The translations under genes and the position numbers were made by a program. Shown here piece after piece: positions 62,049-62,054 of a stretch of 62,054 nucleotides of DNA (within the stretch, counting starts at the first letter, position 1; every line of letters starts with the position of its first letter). Source of the DNA: Halomonas sp. ALS9 (GTDB taxonomy: Bacteria > Pseudomonadota > Gammaproteobacteria > Pseudomonadales > Halomonadaceae). The notes under the pieces are model-generated. The model was not told where the DNA came from. It saw only the letters and a list, made by a program, of their open reading frames with translations, and did not search any database. The stretch is taken from NCBI RefSeq assembly GCF_001651035.1, contig NZ_LXRG01000022.1, forward strand, positions 1 through 62,054, read 5' to 3'.

Positions 62049-62054
62049 CTAAGT

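Overview
The window is a high-GC gammaproteobacterial chromosome segment, most likely from Halomonas/Vreelandella or a close halophilic relative. I infer this from the gene repertoire: a Pseudomonas-type aruCFGDB arginine succinyltransferase operon, FabV, DbpA next to a RIO kinase, a compact Mrp/complex I-like antiporter cluster, and TRAP and ABC transport operons for C4-type compounds. No tRNA, rRNA, CRISPR array, prophage or intact insertion sequence was seen.

Layout. 0.1-9.2 kb: an SLC13-type permease, an alpha/beta esterase, a four-gene Mrp/complex I-like antiporter cluster and a YihY/BrkB membrane protein. 9.2-16.4 kb: PhoH, a LysR regulator divergent from a CDF transporter, a small lipoprotein, a DUF3008-like protein, YbaK, DbpA and a RIO kinase. 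16.3-29.9 kb: a tetritol (probably erythritol or threitol) block. It holds tal-tkt divergent from an RpiB-like isomerase, a DhaK/DhaL-type kinase and a SorC/EryD-type regulator, followed by a polyol dehydrogenase, a DUF2291 protein, a ribose-type ABC importer and a PfkB kinase. The expected route is polyol to D-erythrulose to D-erythrulose-4-P to D-erythrose-4-P, which the adjacent transaldolase and transketolase can take into central metabolism. 30.2-38.6 kb: a TRAP-linked operon with a split transketolase, an LtnD-like dehydrogenase, a xylose-isomerase-like TIM barrel, an SDR and a FadR-type GntR regulator. Two TGGTCAACCA operator-like palindromes lie upstream. The set lacks the DUF1537 kinase and the decarboxylase of known acid-sugar pathways.

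38.7-51.3 kb: a lumazine synthase behind a clear FMN riboswitch, an AbrB-family membrane protein, an ABC exporter, a quinone-reductase-like enzyme, a NUDIX hydrolase, an unrecognised protein beside an MscS channel, YebC/YeeN, a LysE exporter, glutathione peroxidase, a small DUF7079-like protein and FabV. Short imperfect tandem repeats (period 12-18 bp) recur here. 51.4-58.9 kb: an AraC/GlxA-type ArgR-like regulator followed by aruC, aruF, aruG, aruD and aruB, with a MITE-like palindromic element between aruG and aruD.

58.9-61.1 kb: a visibly AT-rich insert with a ParA-family ATPase and a RelA/SpoT-domain protein, one base apart, sitting where aruE is expected. This is the best candidate for an undescribed (defence or toxin-antitoxin-like) system. 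Two GNAT genes close the window; the first appears to be frameshifted at its 5' end.
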